From the NCBI RefSeq assembly GCF_003369915.1, contig NW_022881603.1, positions 24,226,264-24,290,263 on the forward strand: a DNA stretch of 64,000 nt, written 5' to 3'. The stretch comes from Drosophila miranda (Eukaryota; Arthropoda; Insecta; Diptera; Drosophilidae). The notes beneath the pieces were generated by a model that searched no databases, was not told the origin of the DNA, and saw only the letters and a list, made by a program, of their open reading frames with translations. Made by a program: the position numbers and the translations under genes. Of the stretch, positions 1 to 11,500 are shown one piece after another; the first letter of the stretch is position 1, and every line of letters starts with the position of its first letter.

Positions 1-1664
1 TCGAAGTCCGGTTCCTGCCAGAAGGCACCTATCGGCTGTCCCTCCAGTTTTGCCTGAGTGCCGACGCTGTGCGTGTGGGGCCTGAAGTCCGTTTGGGTCG
101 AGGCATTTATGTAAAGGGCCGCAGAATCGAATTCCTCCGGTTCGGAAAATGGTGAATTGAAAAGCTGTTCCTGTGTTAGTTTCAGTATGCGCTGGTTTGG
201 CTGTGCCTTGAGCTGACCCTGTTTTAGATGATCCACATCGTAGGCCAGTATCCGGAGCAGATCCCTGGTGCTATCGGGCAACGCTTCCAGCCCCCATTTA
301 GCCAAATCAATCCTGGTTCCCGGCGCCGAATTGAACTCATAAACCACATTGTAGTTGTTGCATATCGGCGAGGGATTCTCGAAGGCTTCTTTACTCATGA
401 AGAACTCGCTCTTAGGCACTTTGTGTATAGTGTCCATCATAAGGAACTCCTCCTCCTGATCGTCCAATTTTTTCTGCTCGAACAGTTCGAGCACTTGCTT
501 GGCCCGAATCTCGGCTAAGTTGCCCTTTTCTCGTTTTGTCAGCTTTTGTGGTGATGGCTCTGGATTGGCCGCCTCTGCAACGGCCTCATTCTGCTCCTGC
601 TGGCACAACTTCTCGAGATTTACGACTTTGATGTGCCTCTCGTCGTCTCGAACATAAGTCCACTCAAACTCCGAATCTGAATCCACTGCGGACGTCGACT
701 CCTGTTTTATTGTGGCGATGCGCGGCAGGCCATTTAATGTTACTCTCACCCTGGGATCACGCTGGTCTTCGACTTCAGTTTGATTATCTTCGCGTAGACG
801 TTTAATATCCATTTGCTTATGCTCCTGATGGCGTCTTTTTTCGCTTTGATGATCCTCGCGTAGTCGTTTACTTTCCCTTTCATTATCCTCATAGTGGCGT
901 TCATTGTCTCGTGGGTTAGCGTCATAATCGCCTCTTTTGAGCCTGTGATTATCCTCGCGTGCACGCTTGTCCCTTGGTTTATCCTCGTATCGATGTCTGT
1001 TATACCTATGACTGTCGTCGTGGTGGCGTCTATCGTCTCTTGGATTGTGTTCGTGATGGCGTCTATCGTCCCTTGGATTGTGTTCGTGGTGGCGTCTCCT
1101 GTCCCGTTGATGCTCTTCGCTTGTGCGTTTATTGTCCCGTGAGGTGCGCTTGTTTTCCTTTTGATTATCATCGACCGGACTGTTACTTTGAGTCCGTTTT
1201 TCAGCAACACTTTCCTCAGATTCACCCCTCTTGTGCTTTCGCTTCTTCTTCTTACGCTTATCCGGCTCCTCGTTGAACTGATCCAACTCTTCCAACGCTT
1301 TCTGAGTCGCTTCGCGGCACGCTTCAAGTTCTTCCAGGTTGTCCGTTGAGTCTGAGTCTTCGGTGGCATTAGTTGGACTATTTGGTTTTGTCAGTTCACT
1401 TCGCGGAGTACGAGGAAAAGATCGGATCTCGACATCGTCGTGGTCGCTTTCCCATCCATGGCCACTGCAACCGGTCGAGAAATCAGTGGAGTCCGGAGAA
1501 TGAGGGATTCCAACTGTGCGTAGCGGCGTCTCGTCGTTATCGTCGAGTCGCCGTAGCGGCGTGGTCTCGTTCTCGTCGAGTTGCCGTAGCGGCGTGGTCT
1601 CGTTCTCGCCGAGTTTGGCATTATATTCTGCTTTTATTTCAACTTTTACCTCAGTTTCGTTCAT
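1..1664 (-). CDS. Unrecognised charged, Arg/Asp-rich protein, N-terminal 554 codons
   Basis: A reading frame opens at an ATG (complement of 1662-1664) and runs without a stop to the window edge, so the 3' part lies outside. I do not recognise the protein. Residues about 18-50 hold three imperfect copies of an ENETTPLRQLD-like repeat. About 134-144 is a lysine/arginine cluster (KRKKKKRKHKR). About 165-300 is a highly charged Arg/Asp/His/Glu region that includes RRHHEHNPRDD twice. From about residue 308 the sequence looks ordered (LNGLPRIATIKQE, EFEWTYVRDDERHIKVVN). The composition suggests a nuclear, perhaps RNA-processing protein, but that is inference. No lesion is visible, unlike other host genes here. 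Twenty or so A residues of a LINE poly(A) tail lie directly before the ATG, so the native 5' UTR has been displaced. An upstream non-coding exon cannot be excluded. Confidence 0.75.
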   Translation of the reverse strand, partial: MNETEVKVEIKAEYNAKLGENETTPLRQLDENETTPLRRLDDNDETPLRTVGIPHSPDSTDFSTGCSGHGWESDHDDVEIRSFPRTPRSELTKPNSPTNATEDSDSTDNLEELEACREATQKALEELDQFNEEPDKRKKKKRKHKRGESEESVAEKRTQSNSPVDDNQKENKRTSRDNKRTSEEHQRDRRRHHEHNPRDDRRHHEHNPRDDRRHHDDSHRYNRHRYEDKPRDKRAREDNHRLKRGDYDANPRDNERHYEDNERESKRLREDHQSEKRRHQEHKQMDIKRLREDNQTEVEDQRDPRVRVTLNGLPRIATIKQESTSAVDSDSEFEWTYVRDDERHIKVVNLEKLCQQEQNEAVAEAANPEPSPQKLTKREKGNLAEIRAKQVLELFEQKKLDDQEEEFLMMDTIHKVPKSEFFMSKEAFENPSPICNNYNVVYEFNSAPGTRIDLAKWGLEALPDSTRDLLRILAYDVDHLKQGQLKAQPNQRILKLTQEQLFNSPFSEPEEFDSAALYINASTQTDFRPHTHSVGTQAKLEGQPIGAFWQEPDF

Positions 1665-3050
1665 TTTTTTTTTTTTTTTTTTTTAGGGCTTAAGTTACCA
1701 AGCTACCCGTGAGTAGCGTGGGATTATTTGGCCGCCCGCCTTTTGAAGGTGGAAATTGCCAAGTCAAAGAATAGAAGATGTTGGAGTACTGTTTATAGCA
1801 TTGCATCAATTTCGTCGATGAAGTCAATTAGTGTTTGGTACGCGCTGATGTTTTCTTTTTCAAAGAATTTGTAAATATCATTATATTTTCTTAGAGATGG
1901 GAAGTTTTGCCTTGTTGTGTTGTACTTTGTACAATTGAAAATTAAATGCGAGGCGTTATCGATACTATCGCATGTATCACATATGTTACTAGGAACTACA
2001 TTCTGCTTTTAAGATTCTGTGTATTTCGCACATAGCCTCTTTAAGGTTCCATTTAACCACTGTGTATTTTCCTCGTCTGTGGGCTTCTTTGGCTGCTGCG
2101 TCAACTGAAGTGTTCTGAGGGATGTTAGCGTGTCCGGGAATGTAGTGAACCTCTACAGTTCTTAGATGTGGATTTTGTTGGATCTTTTCTCTGATTTTGT
2201 GGGCGATAGAGTTATCCTGAATGTTCTTCGCCAGAATGAGGGCCCCGTTTCTGCTGTCTGTCAGGAGCGCGACACGAGGAAAATTGTACAAAATAGCATG
2301 GGCTAATGCCTTCTCGATAGCAAGGAGCTCGGCGGACAACGAGGAAAGGGTTTTGTGCGTGTAATAGCTATCTAAAAAACCTGTCCTATCGTGCAGGAAA
2401 GCGGCGCTGGAATGCCCATCTGCGACTGACCCATCCGTGTAATAGATTTCAAAACCACCCTTTGTCAGCTGATCCTTCTTTTCCCCGTGGAGCAGCATGA
2501 TACCTGCCTGGTCTATAGCGTGCTTGTTGGGTGCAGAACCCTTGAAAAATTCTAAGTCGGAGCTAATTTTAGTGCAAAACGAAGCTGTGTTCTCAAAAAC
2601 CTCAACTCTATCTATTATGCTGCCAAACTCCCGATATGCCTTAGCGTAGCCCGTGTTTAAATCCCTATTTGCTGACACTGTTTCACTTGCTGGGAGATTA
2701 AATGCAAACACCTTAACCAACTCTTTCGCCGCCAGGAATCTCATCCTGTAGTCCGGGGGAAGTTATCCTGACATGCGATATATGATAGGAACGGGAGTGC
2801 AGATTATCAGACCCAGCGACTTTCTGAGGTGATGGTTGCAGTGAGATTTGATTTTGGCCAAGGCAGATTTGGACAGGTTGCAGAATGATGAGCACGCGTA
2901 CTCTAGCCTACTTCTGACAAATGCCTTGTAAAATATAAGCCCTCTTTTGGGGCTGATACCATAGTGACACCCACTGAGTAATCTGAGAAACGCATAGTTT
3001 CTGTTCGATTCCGAGATGGCCAGATCAATGTTTGGATTGGAGACCATATT
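1665..3050 (-). mobile_element. 5'-truncated I-clade LINE remnant
   Basis: The fragment ends at a pure A tract (T run at 1664-1684 on the plus strand). It keeps the tail of the reverse transcriptase ORF, an RNase H domain and a C-terminal Cys/His motif (CDTCDSIDNASHLIFNC). Endonuclease and most of the RT are missing. RT, RNase H and terminal Cys-His in this order, with a poly(A) end, is the I-factor layout. The 5' end at about 3050 abuts a dispersed repeat also found at 14891 and 49610. The insertion is in the same orientation as the gene at 1-1664. I could not find a target-site duplication. Confidence 0.85.
1801..3047 (-). pseudogene. I-like LINE ORF2 tail (RT thumb, RNase H, Cys-His)
   Basis: The frame from 3047 to 1989 is continuous except for one TAA at about 2761-2763. 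It starts in the post-RT region (FVRSRLEYACSSF, typical of LINE RT C-termini). RNase H follows, with YYTDGS, a glutamate in SAELLAIEKAL, TDSRNG and the HYIPGHANI segment. A stop at 1989 is followed in another frame by the terminal Cys-His motif and DFIDEIDAML just before a stop at about 1795. At least two lesions therefore inactivate it. It is a different subfamily from the I-like LINE at 32901-46830, whose C-terminal sequence differs throughout. Confidence 0.8.
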
Positions 3051-3180
3051 CCTCGATTTGTATATTCCGTTGAATATTATTAGCTAGATGGAGCCTTCAG
3101 CCCTGCCCACATAATTTTATTCGATTAATGAATCATTACAAGATTGGCTAATTTTAAGTTATTATCTTTATTGCGTTCCT
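3050..3180 (+). repeat. Dispersed ~200-bp repeat, copy 1 (partial)
   Basis: From about 3050 the sequence matches the right two thirds of a repeat also present at 14891-15080 and 49610-49830. Shared landmarks are ATTCCTCG, TTGAATATTA, GCTAGAT, GCCCTGCCCACATAATTTT and the following GATTAATGAA. The left third is missing where the I-like LINE begins. There is no coding potential and no terminal repeats are visible. The family is not recognised. Confidence 0.55.
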
Positions 3181-3690
3181 TATAAAATAAGGTTTAAGCT
3201 AAAAAAATTCCTAATAATTAATTATTGTACATGACAACTACACGCAATCTACACAAGTGCTACATATTAACTACATTTTTAAACATGACGCAGGAGAAAA
3301 TGTTTAGGTTTTGAAAATTGTTTGACAGTGTTTGTTCATATAAGGCCCGTGGAAGCAGTGTGAAAGACTGTGAAAACTTTGATGGCAAACGGATCAGGAG
3401 TTCTATACAGACCGCGTCTAAAAAATACTGGAAAAAAATATGAAAGGTGGTCGAATATACAAGGAGTCAAGGCTAGACAAGGTGTCTAACAAATATAGGT
3501 ATAAGTTTTAAACGAATTTTAAAAAATCTGGCGTAATTCGAGTAAAATGTATTCTGACAATGCTATCACTTAATGGTAACTATTGGCTAAGTTGTTTTGT
3601 TGTCCAAAAAAGTATAAACACAGCGTGTTTTGATAAGATAAGTTTTGATAAGTAGCAAAATACCTTTTATAAGGAAGTTATCAAAAACAG
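3181..3690. other. AT-rich DNA without a recognisable gene
   Basis: No open frame, repeat end or known motif is visible. It may be the remainder of the hAT element whose coding end follows, but I cannot see its terminal repeats. Confidence 0.4.
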
Positions 3691-3699
3691 AGGAGCAGT

Positions 3700-4140
3700 A
3701 GGTATGATAGCATGATACACATTCAGCTTAATTTTAGACTTCCTCATAATATTGAAGTTCTACAAAAATTGATATTTTTGCCGTTGACAGTACATTGACA
3801 GTTGCTACATGCAAATAAAACGCCTGAAAAAATAATTTCTTTATTGGAACACTTCAAATATCAAAATATTGATGAGATCGTATCCCAATTTTGAAAAATT
3901 CATTTAATCAATTGGGGAAAAAAGGAAAACACTATAGACTTTTGATCAGAAGTTACAAGGATGCTGGCCCAAAAAAAACTTTCGAGCAGCTGGCGTTATT
4001 TGCTGTGCATATTCTGTCGCTGCCATGGTCAAATGCTGCAGTTGAAAGAGTATTTAGTGAAATGAATATTCTAAAAACCAAATTGCGTAATCAAATGTGT
4101 ATTGTAACGAACCTAAACGGTTTCGATACAATCCGTGCCC
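3700..4140 (+). pseudogene. hAT-family transposase C-terminus (dimerisation domain)
   Basis: The frame at 3891-4140 encodes LPWSNAAVERVFSEMNILKT followed by KLRNQM. This is the hallmark of the hAT C-terminal dimerisation domain, including the serine/asparagine-rich segment before VERVFS and the K-x-RN end. Upstream, 3750-3890 shows broken pieces that fit the preceding region (LQKLIFLPLTVH, EHFKYQNIDEIVSQF) separated by stops. Catalytic residues, start codon and terminal inverted repeats are absent, so it is a dead fragment. From about 4140 the frame runs into unrelated sequence and then into the mini-me-like repeat, so the extra C-terminal residues are not native. Confidence 0.75.
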
Positions 4141-4286
4141 CGACTTATAATGAGAGCATCGCACCACAACCCGCGACCAACGCCCCCCTCCGCAAGCAAC
4201 CACCGATCAACACGCGCCAGCTCCATAACGATGACCAAAGACATCAGGTCACGCGAACTTTCCCCACTCCAGGCCAAAGACTATAA

Positions 4287-5298
4287 GAGCGAGAGCAACG
4301 ATGTTTTGGATCCAGACTTCTGTGATATGTCACTGCTACAAGAATATTTCAAAACTTTGCCCCGCCCACTTCCGCCCCCACATAGGGCGAAAATCTGTGG
4401 CATCCACAATTTCGATGATACGAGAAAACTAAAAACGCAGAATCGTAGAAGATGACTATATCTTCTAGAGTGCAAAATCTGAACCAGATCGTATAATTAT
4501 TATAGCCAGAATCAAGAAAACAATTTCAAATTTTCTCGCCCTGTCTCTCGCTAACACACACGTAGCATAGCCGGCTTTGCTTAGAGTAAAACATTAGCGC
4601 CTAGATCTCAGAGACTATAAAAGCTAGAGCAACCAAATTTGGTATCCACACTCCTAATATATCGGACCGAGACGAGTTTGTTTCAAAATTTCGCCACACC
4701 CCCTTCCGCCCACGCAAAGGATGAAAATCTGGGGATATTCACAAATCTCAGAACCTATAAGAGCCAGAGCAACCAAATTTGGTATCCACACTCCTGTGAT
4801 ATCGGACCTTGACCGTTTCGTGTCCAAATTTCGCCACACCCCCTTCCGCCCCCGCAAAGGACGAAAATCTGGGGCATCCACAAATCTCAGAGACTATTAA
4901 GGCTAGAGTAACCAAATTTGGTATCCGCACTTCTGTTAGATCTCCCTATAAAACGTATATCTCAGAATTTAGCCCCACCCCCTTCCGCCCCCACAAAGGA
5001 CGAAAATCTGTTGCATCCACAATATTGCAGATTTGAGAAAACTAAAAACGCAGAATTATAGATAACGACCATATCTATCAGATTGCTGCATCTGGACCAG
5101 ATCAGATAATTTTTATAGCCAAAAGGAACAAATCAATTTGCAGTGGCTACGCAGCGCCCAACGTGACGCTCAGACTGATTTTCTGTCTCTCTCGCACGCA
5201 CTCTTTGTCGTGTCGTTTAATATTAGCAGCGTCTGCCGGAGGAGAGCCATACTGACTTAGTATCGGGTATAACTGTAGAGTTGCGGTGTTCCCCCTCG
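4287..5298 (-). mobile_element. Mini-me/DINE-1-like element A (truncated), nested in Gypsy pol
   Basis: In element sense it begins at CGAGGGGG (complement of about 5298) and runs through the common body: TTATACCCGATACT, GCGTGCGAGAGAGACAG, and repeated GATTTTCGTCCTTTG modules near 5000, 4860, 4720 and 4390. It stops at about 4287, before the (GTCY)n array and the GGGTATAA end, where it meets hAT-flanking DNA. It interrupts Gypsy pol at the same base as element E (28467), so A and E descend from one insertion. A keeps about 550 bp of middle sequence that E lacks. Confidence 0.8.
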
Positions 5299-6088
5299 TT
5301 TTTCAAAAAGCGCCGGTACCAGCCCGCAGTTCCCAGGAAACTACGCAATTCTCGAACAGATCGCGGCTCGGGAATGCGCAAAATGGCCGACACACGATCC
5401 GGATCCATCTTCAGCGCTCCTCCTCCCACTATAAATCCCAGGTATTTAATGTTTCAAAAATGAGATTTGCTCAGCCCTATCGTTAAATTTGCTTCTCGTA
5501 GACGCTCAGCTATGGAAGTCCTCAGCTATAATCAGCAAGTCGTCGAGATACGCATAGACGCATTTCAACCGGAATCACCTTATCGACCAGTCTACATAGG
5601 CGTTGTGCGGCGTTGCAGAGGCCAAAGGGCATCATACGGAACTGGTACAGGCGCCGTCCCGGCACAGTGAACGCCGTATATGGTCGACTCTGCTCGTCCA
5701 GCTCGATTTGCCAAAAAGCGAATTTTAAGTCGACGCTGGAGATATATATAGTCTGATCGAGACGCGACAAAATCCCCTCGATGCTAGGAAGTGGGTAAGC
5801 GTCCTGGATGGTTACTTTGTTGAGCTTTCGGGCATCGAGACAGAAACGATTTTTGCCCGGCCTTCGCACCACGGTGGTACGGTTGCTCCACGGACTATCA
5901 CTGTACTCGATGACTCCCAAAGCCAACATTTTGTCCACCTCACCACACACCACTTCCTGCATCGCTGGCGACAGCGGGTAATGTCGATCCTTCACAGGCT
6001 CGGCCTTCTCCACCACCTGAATTTTGTGAGTCTCTCGCGACGTCCTCCCTAGGCCTACGGCTTCGAAAGTCAGAAACTCTGCCTTCAC
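5299..6088 (-). pseudogene. Gypsy reverse transcriptase fragment (left arm)
   Basis: The RT frame reads from 6088 to about 5522 with the family's conserved FCLDARKLNKVTIQDAYPLP and the first catalytic block (ISSVDLKFAFWQIELDE). A 7-bp deletion just before the YLDD box shifts the frame, so the track ends in LCVSRRLADYS. Further short deletions follow near 5510 and 5460. The next segment (FIVGGGALKMDPDRVSAILR region, about 5440-5300) is in another frame and is cut by element A. The same deletions are in the right arm but not in the copy at 42177, so they predate the duplication. Confidence 0.85.
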
Positions 6089-6901
6089 CTAATCCAAGGC
6101 TGCCTTTTGCTCTTCTGACAACTCCCATTCTTCCTGCACTATGTCCTTCTCCGGGCCTTCCACATAGTGAGCGACTTGATCAGCCAGCACTTCTTCCACT
6201 AATCTGTGGGATGCCCCTACTGGACCTTCTCCCATCACCTCAGGAGCCAATGAGAATACCCGCCAAAAGTCTACCCCCAAGTAAATTTCCTGTTCCAAGA
6301 AAGGGCATACGAAAAACGTTAATCTTTTTACCTCCCCCTTGTACTTCACCGGAAATTCTACTCGGCCAACGATTGCGCGATCTTCCCCGTTTGCTACCTT
6401 CACTATAGAAGAATATCGACGAGCCTCCACGCCCAGCTTCTCCAGCAGTTCCTGACCATTACACCCTAGCATGCTGTGTGTAGCGCCTGAATCCAACAGG
6501 CCTCGCACGGACTCGCCAATTATCGAGATTTCTGCGAAAACTCTCGGGTCTTTCTTGCAACAACGCTTTACTGAAGCAATCACCTGCCTCCTCATAGCTC
6601 GCCTTTGCTTAAACCGGGATCTCGCCTTTCTCACCCGCACCGACAGTGCTCGCATACCATCCACTCGTAGTTCAGAAAATATTATATTTCTGGTTTCTAA
6701 ATAATTTTTAAAGCGATCTTCATATGATAAGTTCCTTAACCTAGCATGCAATTTACGTCTATCTAATTCATTTTTATTTTCTTCTACTTTCTCTGCGCAG
6801 GCCCCTTCTGTGAGCGTGATTCGCCTGCTTGGATCGCACCCCTCTTCACGTTTCCCGCGCAATTCGGACAGGTTGGACAATATGCATCGGGCTTTCCACA
6901 C
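6089..6901 (-). pseudogene. Gypsy protease region (left arm)
   Basis: A 270-codon frame overlaps the end of gag in the -1 frame and ends at a TAG (6089-6091) directly before RT. The aspartic protease active site is visible as GLLDSGATHSML, with the later hydrophobic segment EQEIYLGVDFWRVF. The TAG between protease and RT is present in all three copies in this window. The frame itself is undamaged here, but flanking gag and RT are broken, so I call it a relic. Confidence 0.75.
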
Positions 6902-8285
6902 CGGTAGCAGAAAATTCGCCTCTCCGATGCCATACAGTCCCTAAGGCCATGATCGGTCTGCCCGCAGACACGCTGTGTCACTTGCGCTTCCTCAATGACC
7001 TCTGCCTCTTCATCGCTAATCGACCGATCCTGCGCGACCTCGCTGACGTTCGCATTCGCCCCGCGACCATAGTTTGTGGCTTTGGGTGCTCCTCGCCACG
7101 AAGATCGAGCCTTCCTCTTCAGATGTGCCTCTATTTCCACGCACTCATCTCGCAGTTGGTCTAAGGAATAAACCCGTAAGCCGTAGACGAAACTCGCTAT
7201 CTCATCTGTGAGTGCCCTTTTGACGATTTTTACCATCTCCTTTTCAGGTGGTGGCATCTCCAACCTCGACGCGAGCTTTCTCATGACATGGAAAAAGTCT
7301 TCCACACTCTCGTTTGACCGCTGCATTCTTTCTCGCAGTTCTCTCATGCGGTCGAACTCGGACGCCGTGCCTCGGAATCGAGAAATTAAGTCGCCCCTTA
7401 GTTCCTGACAAACACCACCGCCATGATCACGGATGTACTGCCAGTACCATTCCCGCGCGTTTCCTGTAACCAGGTGATGAAATCCCTTTAGAACTTCATC
7501 CCACGGACAGCGGCATTGGGCTTGTAGGAATTCAATTCGGAACACAAAATCCTCGACTGTCATTTTGATGCTGTATCCGTCGAACGTCACGTCCCATTTT
7601 TCGACTCGGCCCCACCGTGGCCAAGGTCTATAACCCGGGGGATTATGATGCGGATCTTCTCGAGGAATCCCACCAGCTCTCCTACCCTCGCCACGACCCT
7701 GACCCGAGTGTCTGAGTGCTATCGGGTTTCGCCAATTTCGCGCTTGATGCCCACCCCGTTGATGCTGCTCACTGGATGCGGTCGGTCCTACTCCTGAAGA
7801 CGGTTCCGGACCAATACCACCTCGCCCCGAGCGAGCCAAAAATGGTTTTGGTGGCGGAATCGGCGCATCAGTCGTGCTAGACGGCTTCCTTTTCGGGATT
7901 GCTCCTCGATAATCCTGCTCGTGGTGAACCTCCTCCCGCTGCGGTTCCTTCTGCTGCTGCAGCTGTCTAACCGGCTGGAGTACCTCGTTGAGTTGGTGCA
8001 TCATCTCGATAAGCCCCTTACGCAACTCCTCCTGCAACACCCGACTAATCGAGTCAGTGATACGTTGACTGCTGATGCCAGTTCGGAAGCAAGCGTGGGT
8101 GTAGGATCGGACATTGGCCATTCTTCTGACCTGGCCTGGACCGGTGTTCTTGGCAACCCACCCACAGCTCCAAGTTCCTCCCGATCTTGATAAAACATCG
8201 CCCCTGACACTTCTCCTATCTGGTCCACTGTTTTGTTTACGCGTGATCGCGTATGATACTGTCGACAACCCCCTTCTTGTGGCAT
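6784..8285 (-). pseudogene. Gypsy gag (left arm)
   Basis: Gag starts at the complement of 8285 (MPQEGG). The body has the retrotransposon capsid signature with GNAREWYWQYIRDHG, and ends in a Cys-rich tail (CYRCGKPDAYCPTC). Compared with the copy at 39936, both inverted-repeat arms lack about 38 bp near residue 75, which shifts the frame, and 24 bp that removed the first half of the CCHC zinc knuckle. It can therefore not give a normal nucleocapsid. Gag normally forms the particle that packages the RNA. Confidence 0.8.
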
Positions 8286-8581
8286 CTGCACCGAGCAACA
8301 CCAATATTACAAAAAAAAGGGAAACTCCTAAACTAAGATAATATATATAAATAAAGAAATAAATACCCAAAGAAATAACTAGTAAGAATAAATAACACCA
8401 CGCTTCGGACCAATAAATACTCCGATAAATAAATAAATAGGTTAGGTTAAGGCGGTAGCCTGGGGGAGTGATGAAACCCTCCCAAGCTCACTTGGACCTG
8501 TAGAAGGTCCGTTGTGGTGCCGCATGAGCGTGTGCCCCTTCCCAGTGCCTAAAAAACCGTGGAGAAACAGGCTGTTGCAAA

Positions 8582-11500
8582 TTAAGGGCAGTCCCATCCG
8601 GAGGCTTGGATTAATCTGGTCAAGGTCCCCGGCTTGATTTCGGACAGGTCCGAAATGTCTGTGAGGAAAGCGGCCCCGAGAATACGAAGACGACGATTTC
8701 CAAGGGCCGGGCAGTGGCAGAAGAAGTGGGGGACCGATTCCTCCTCTTCCTCGTCGCGACAACTCCTGCAGAAGTCGTTAAGAGGGATTGACAGTCTAGA
8801 GGCATGAGTGCCAATCTGCCAGTGTCCCGTAATGGCTCGAGTAACTGCAGAGCACTGTGCTCTGCTGAGCCTATACAGCTCGGCTGAGCGCTTCTTCGAT
8901 CGATATGGCCATATCAATCTTGAGATTTTATAGGAAACGGTTTGCTGCCATCTCCTATTGGCATTTTGCTCAAACAATTCGTGCGTGAGGAGCCTGCACG
9001 TAGCCAGAGGCATCGCTACCTGCTCCCTCTCCATAAGGAGAGGAATTGTAGTACCCTGCCTTGCTAGCTCGTCGGCGGCGTCGTTCCCCTCGATGTCCAT
9101 GTGGCCTGGGACCCATATAAGGAAAAGGTCTAACTGATCTGCGATCTCGTGCAGAGACCTGCGGCAGTCATTTACAGTCGCTGAGTTCGACGATATTGAG
9201 CCTAGAGCTTTAATAGCTGCTTGGCTGTCCGAGAACACGCACACTAAGTGCGATGGAAATGGCCTCCTTGATGGCTACAACCTCCGCTTGGAACACACTG
9301 CAGTGGTCCGGGAGCCTGAAGCAATGACTGATGTTCAGCTCGCTGCAGTAGACTCCGCCTCCCACGCGGCCGTCTAACTTTGAGCCATCAGTGTAGAAGT
9401 GAACCGCATTTGCGGGTCCTGGTTCGCCCATCTCCCAGTCCTCCCTAAGTGGGATTGATACCTGGAAAGGCGTCGAGAGGTGATCACTAGGGACACAATA
9501 ATCTGTCCTCTCTGGTAATTGCGGGTGTCTCGTCAGGATTCCCGAGTGCCCAACCGCGGACGCTTTCCACAGTCTGGCTTCTCTCATTCTGAGTGCGGAA
9601 AGTGTCACTTTCTTTCCCATGAGATCTATGGGGAGGAGGTCCAGCACAGTATCCAGGGCTTCCCCTGGAGTAGTGCGTAGCCCGCCAGTTATGCATAGCT
9701 CTGCCATGCGTTGAACTCTGCTGAGTTTATTGAGGCATGTCCTTTTGTCTAAGGCTGGCCACCATACTACCGCTCCATAGAGCATGATCGGTCGTATGAT
9801 GGTGATGTAAAGCCACCGAACTATATAAGGGGTCATTCCCCATCTTAGTCCGATGGCTTTCCTGCAAGTATAGAGGGCTACTGTGGCCTTCTTTACTCTA
9901 TCCTCTATGCTCAATTTCCAATCGAGCTTTCTATCGAGGATTAGACCAAGATACTTGGCGTTGTTGCTGAAGATAAGCGCTTCCCCACATAGTCTTGGGG
10001 GAATCAGTGCCGGAACTTTGTACTTCCTAGTGAAGAGCACCAGTTCCGTTTTAGACGGGTTGACGCCTAGACCGCATTTGTCTGTCCATTTTGACATCTT
10101 CATGAGAGTGCTTGTCAGGCACTCACACAGCGTCTGCGGGAATTTACCCGAGAATGCTATAGCAACATCGTCCGCATACGCCACCACGCGGCAGCCACCC
10201 CCCTCTATCTCCCGCAGCAGTTAGTTCACTGCCACGTTCCATAGGAGGGGCGAGAGGACTCCGCCCTGCGGGGTGCCTCTACTGACAAATCTGGTGGACG
10301 TTGACGTCCCCAGTGATGCCTCAACCGTCCTGCATTGTAGCATCTGATCGATCAGGCTCACCGTCCGGGAGTCAACCCCCAGGTCCGTCAGTGCACCCGT
10401 GATGGCGGTCGGGAGGATGTTATTAAAGGCGCCTTCTATGTCGAGGAAGGCTACCAGGGTGTACTCCTTACAGTTGAGGGACGCTTCTATGATCGATGTG
10501 ATCGTGTGTAGGGCCGTTTCGGTGGATCTTCCTTTCCGATAGGCATGCTGGGAGTCTGAGAATAGACTAGGTGGAATATTTACCGTGAGATGCATCCCCA
10601 AAAGCCGTTCCATCGTCTTCAGAAGGAAGGACGATAGACTTATGGGTCTGAAATCTTTGGGGGCAGTGTGCGAGGGCTTGCCTGCCTTGGGGATGAAGAC
10701 GACTTTGGTGTGAAGCCAGGTTTCCGGGATATATCCATGGGAGAAGATTCCCTCGTATATCCTTTTGAGCCAATTAGTGGCTTTTTGTCCAGCGTGAATC
10801 AGTTGGGCAGGGATGATGCCATCTGGTCCCGCGGATTTGTATGGTTTGAAGCTTTTTATTGCCCAGGAAATGTTCTCCTGGCTTAGCAGGTTCATGAGCC
10901 GCGATGTAGTGTGGTCTGTTTTCATCGCAGCCGGGAAAGTGGGTGTTAAGGAGAAGATTTAGCGACTCATTGCTGGACGTTGTCCATGATTGGTCGGCGC
11001 TCTTCAGGTAGCCCAGAGTGGGTGTAGTCTTCGAGAGAACTTTGCGCAAGCGCGAGGCTTCCGAGTTATTCTCAATGTCGCTACAGAACTTACGCCATGA
11101 GGCGCGCTTGGCTTTCCTCAGTTCTTTATTGTAAACTGAGAGACTGGCCTTGTAATCGGCCCAGTTCTGCTCAGCGTTTTCAGCCTTAGCTTTATTGAAG
11201 AGTCTTCGGAAGGCTTTCCGGAGTTCCCTCAGTTTCGGATTCCACCATTCAGGTTTCTTCCGGCCTCTGCTCTTGCTAGAGGGGCAGGATTTATCGAGCG
11301 CCTCATTGCAGGCGTCGGTAAATAGTTTAACAAGATGAGTCGTGGCTTCCCTGGAGATCTCCTCCTCAGGTGGAGTCTCAGGGAGAACACGACAGAGGTG
11401 GTCTGAGTACCGAGCCCAGTTTGTCCGCCTAAGGTTCCGAAATTGAGCTGGTCTCGGTAGTGAAAAAGAGAATACGGTTTCCACGTACCTGTGGTCCGAG

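Larger units (their letters stand above)
5299..8444 (-). mobile_element. Gypsy (Ty3-type) internal region, left inverted-repeat arm
   Basis: This minus-strand copy carries gag, protease and the first part of RT, then stops at mini-me-like element A. It mirrors 25325-28466 with only scattered substitutions. No LTR is present. The rest of pol (RNase H, integrase) is absent from this arm, because the duplicated block ends inside element A. Its 5' side is fused to the 3' end of a LOA-type LINE at 8444/8445, as in the right arm. Confidence 0.85.
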
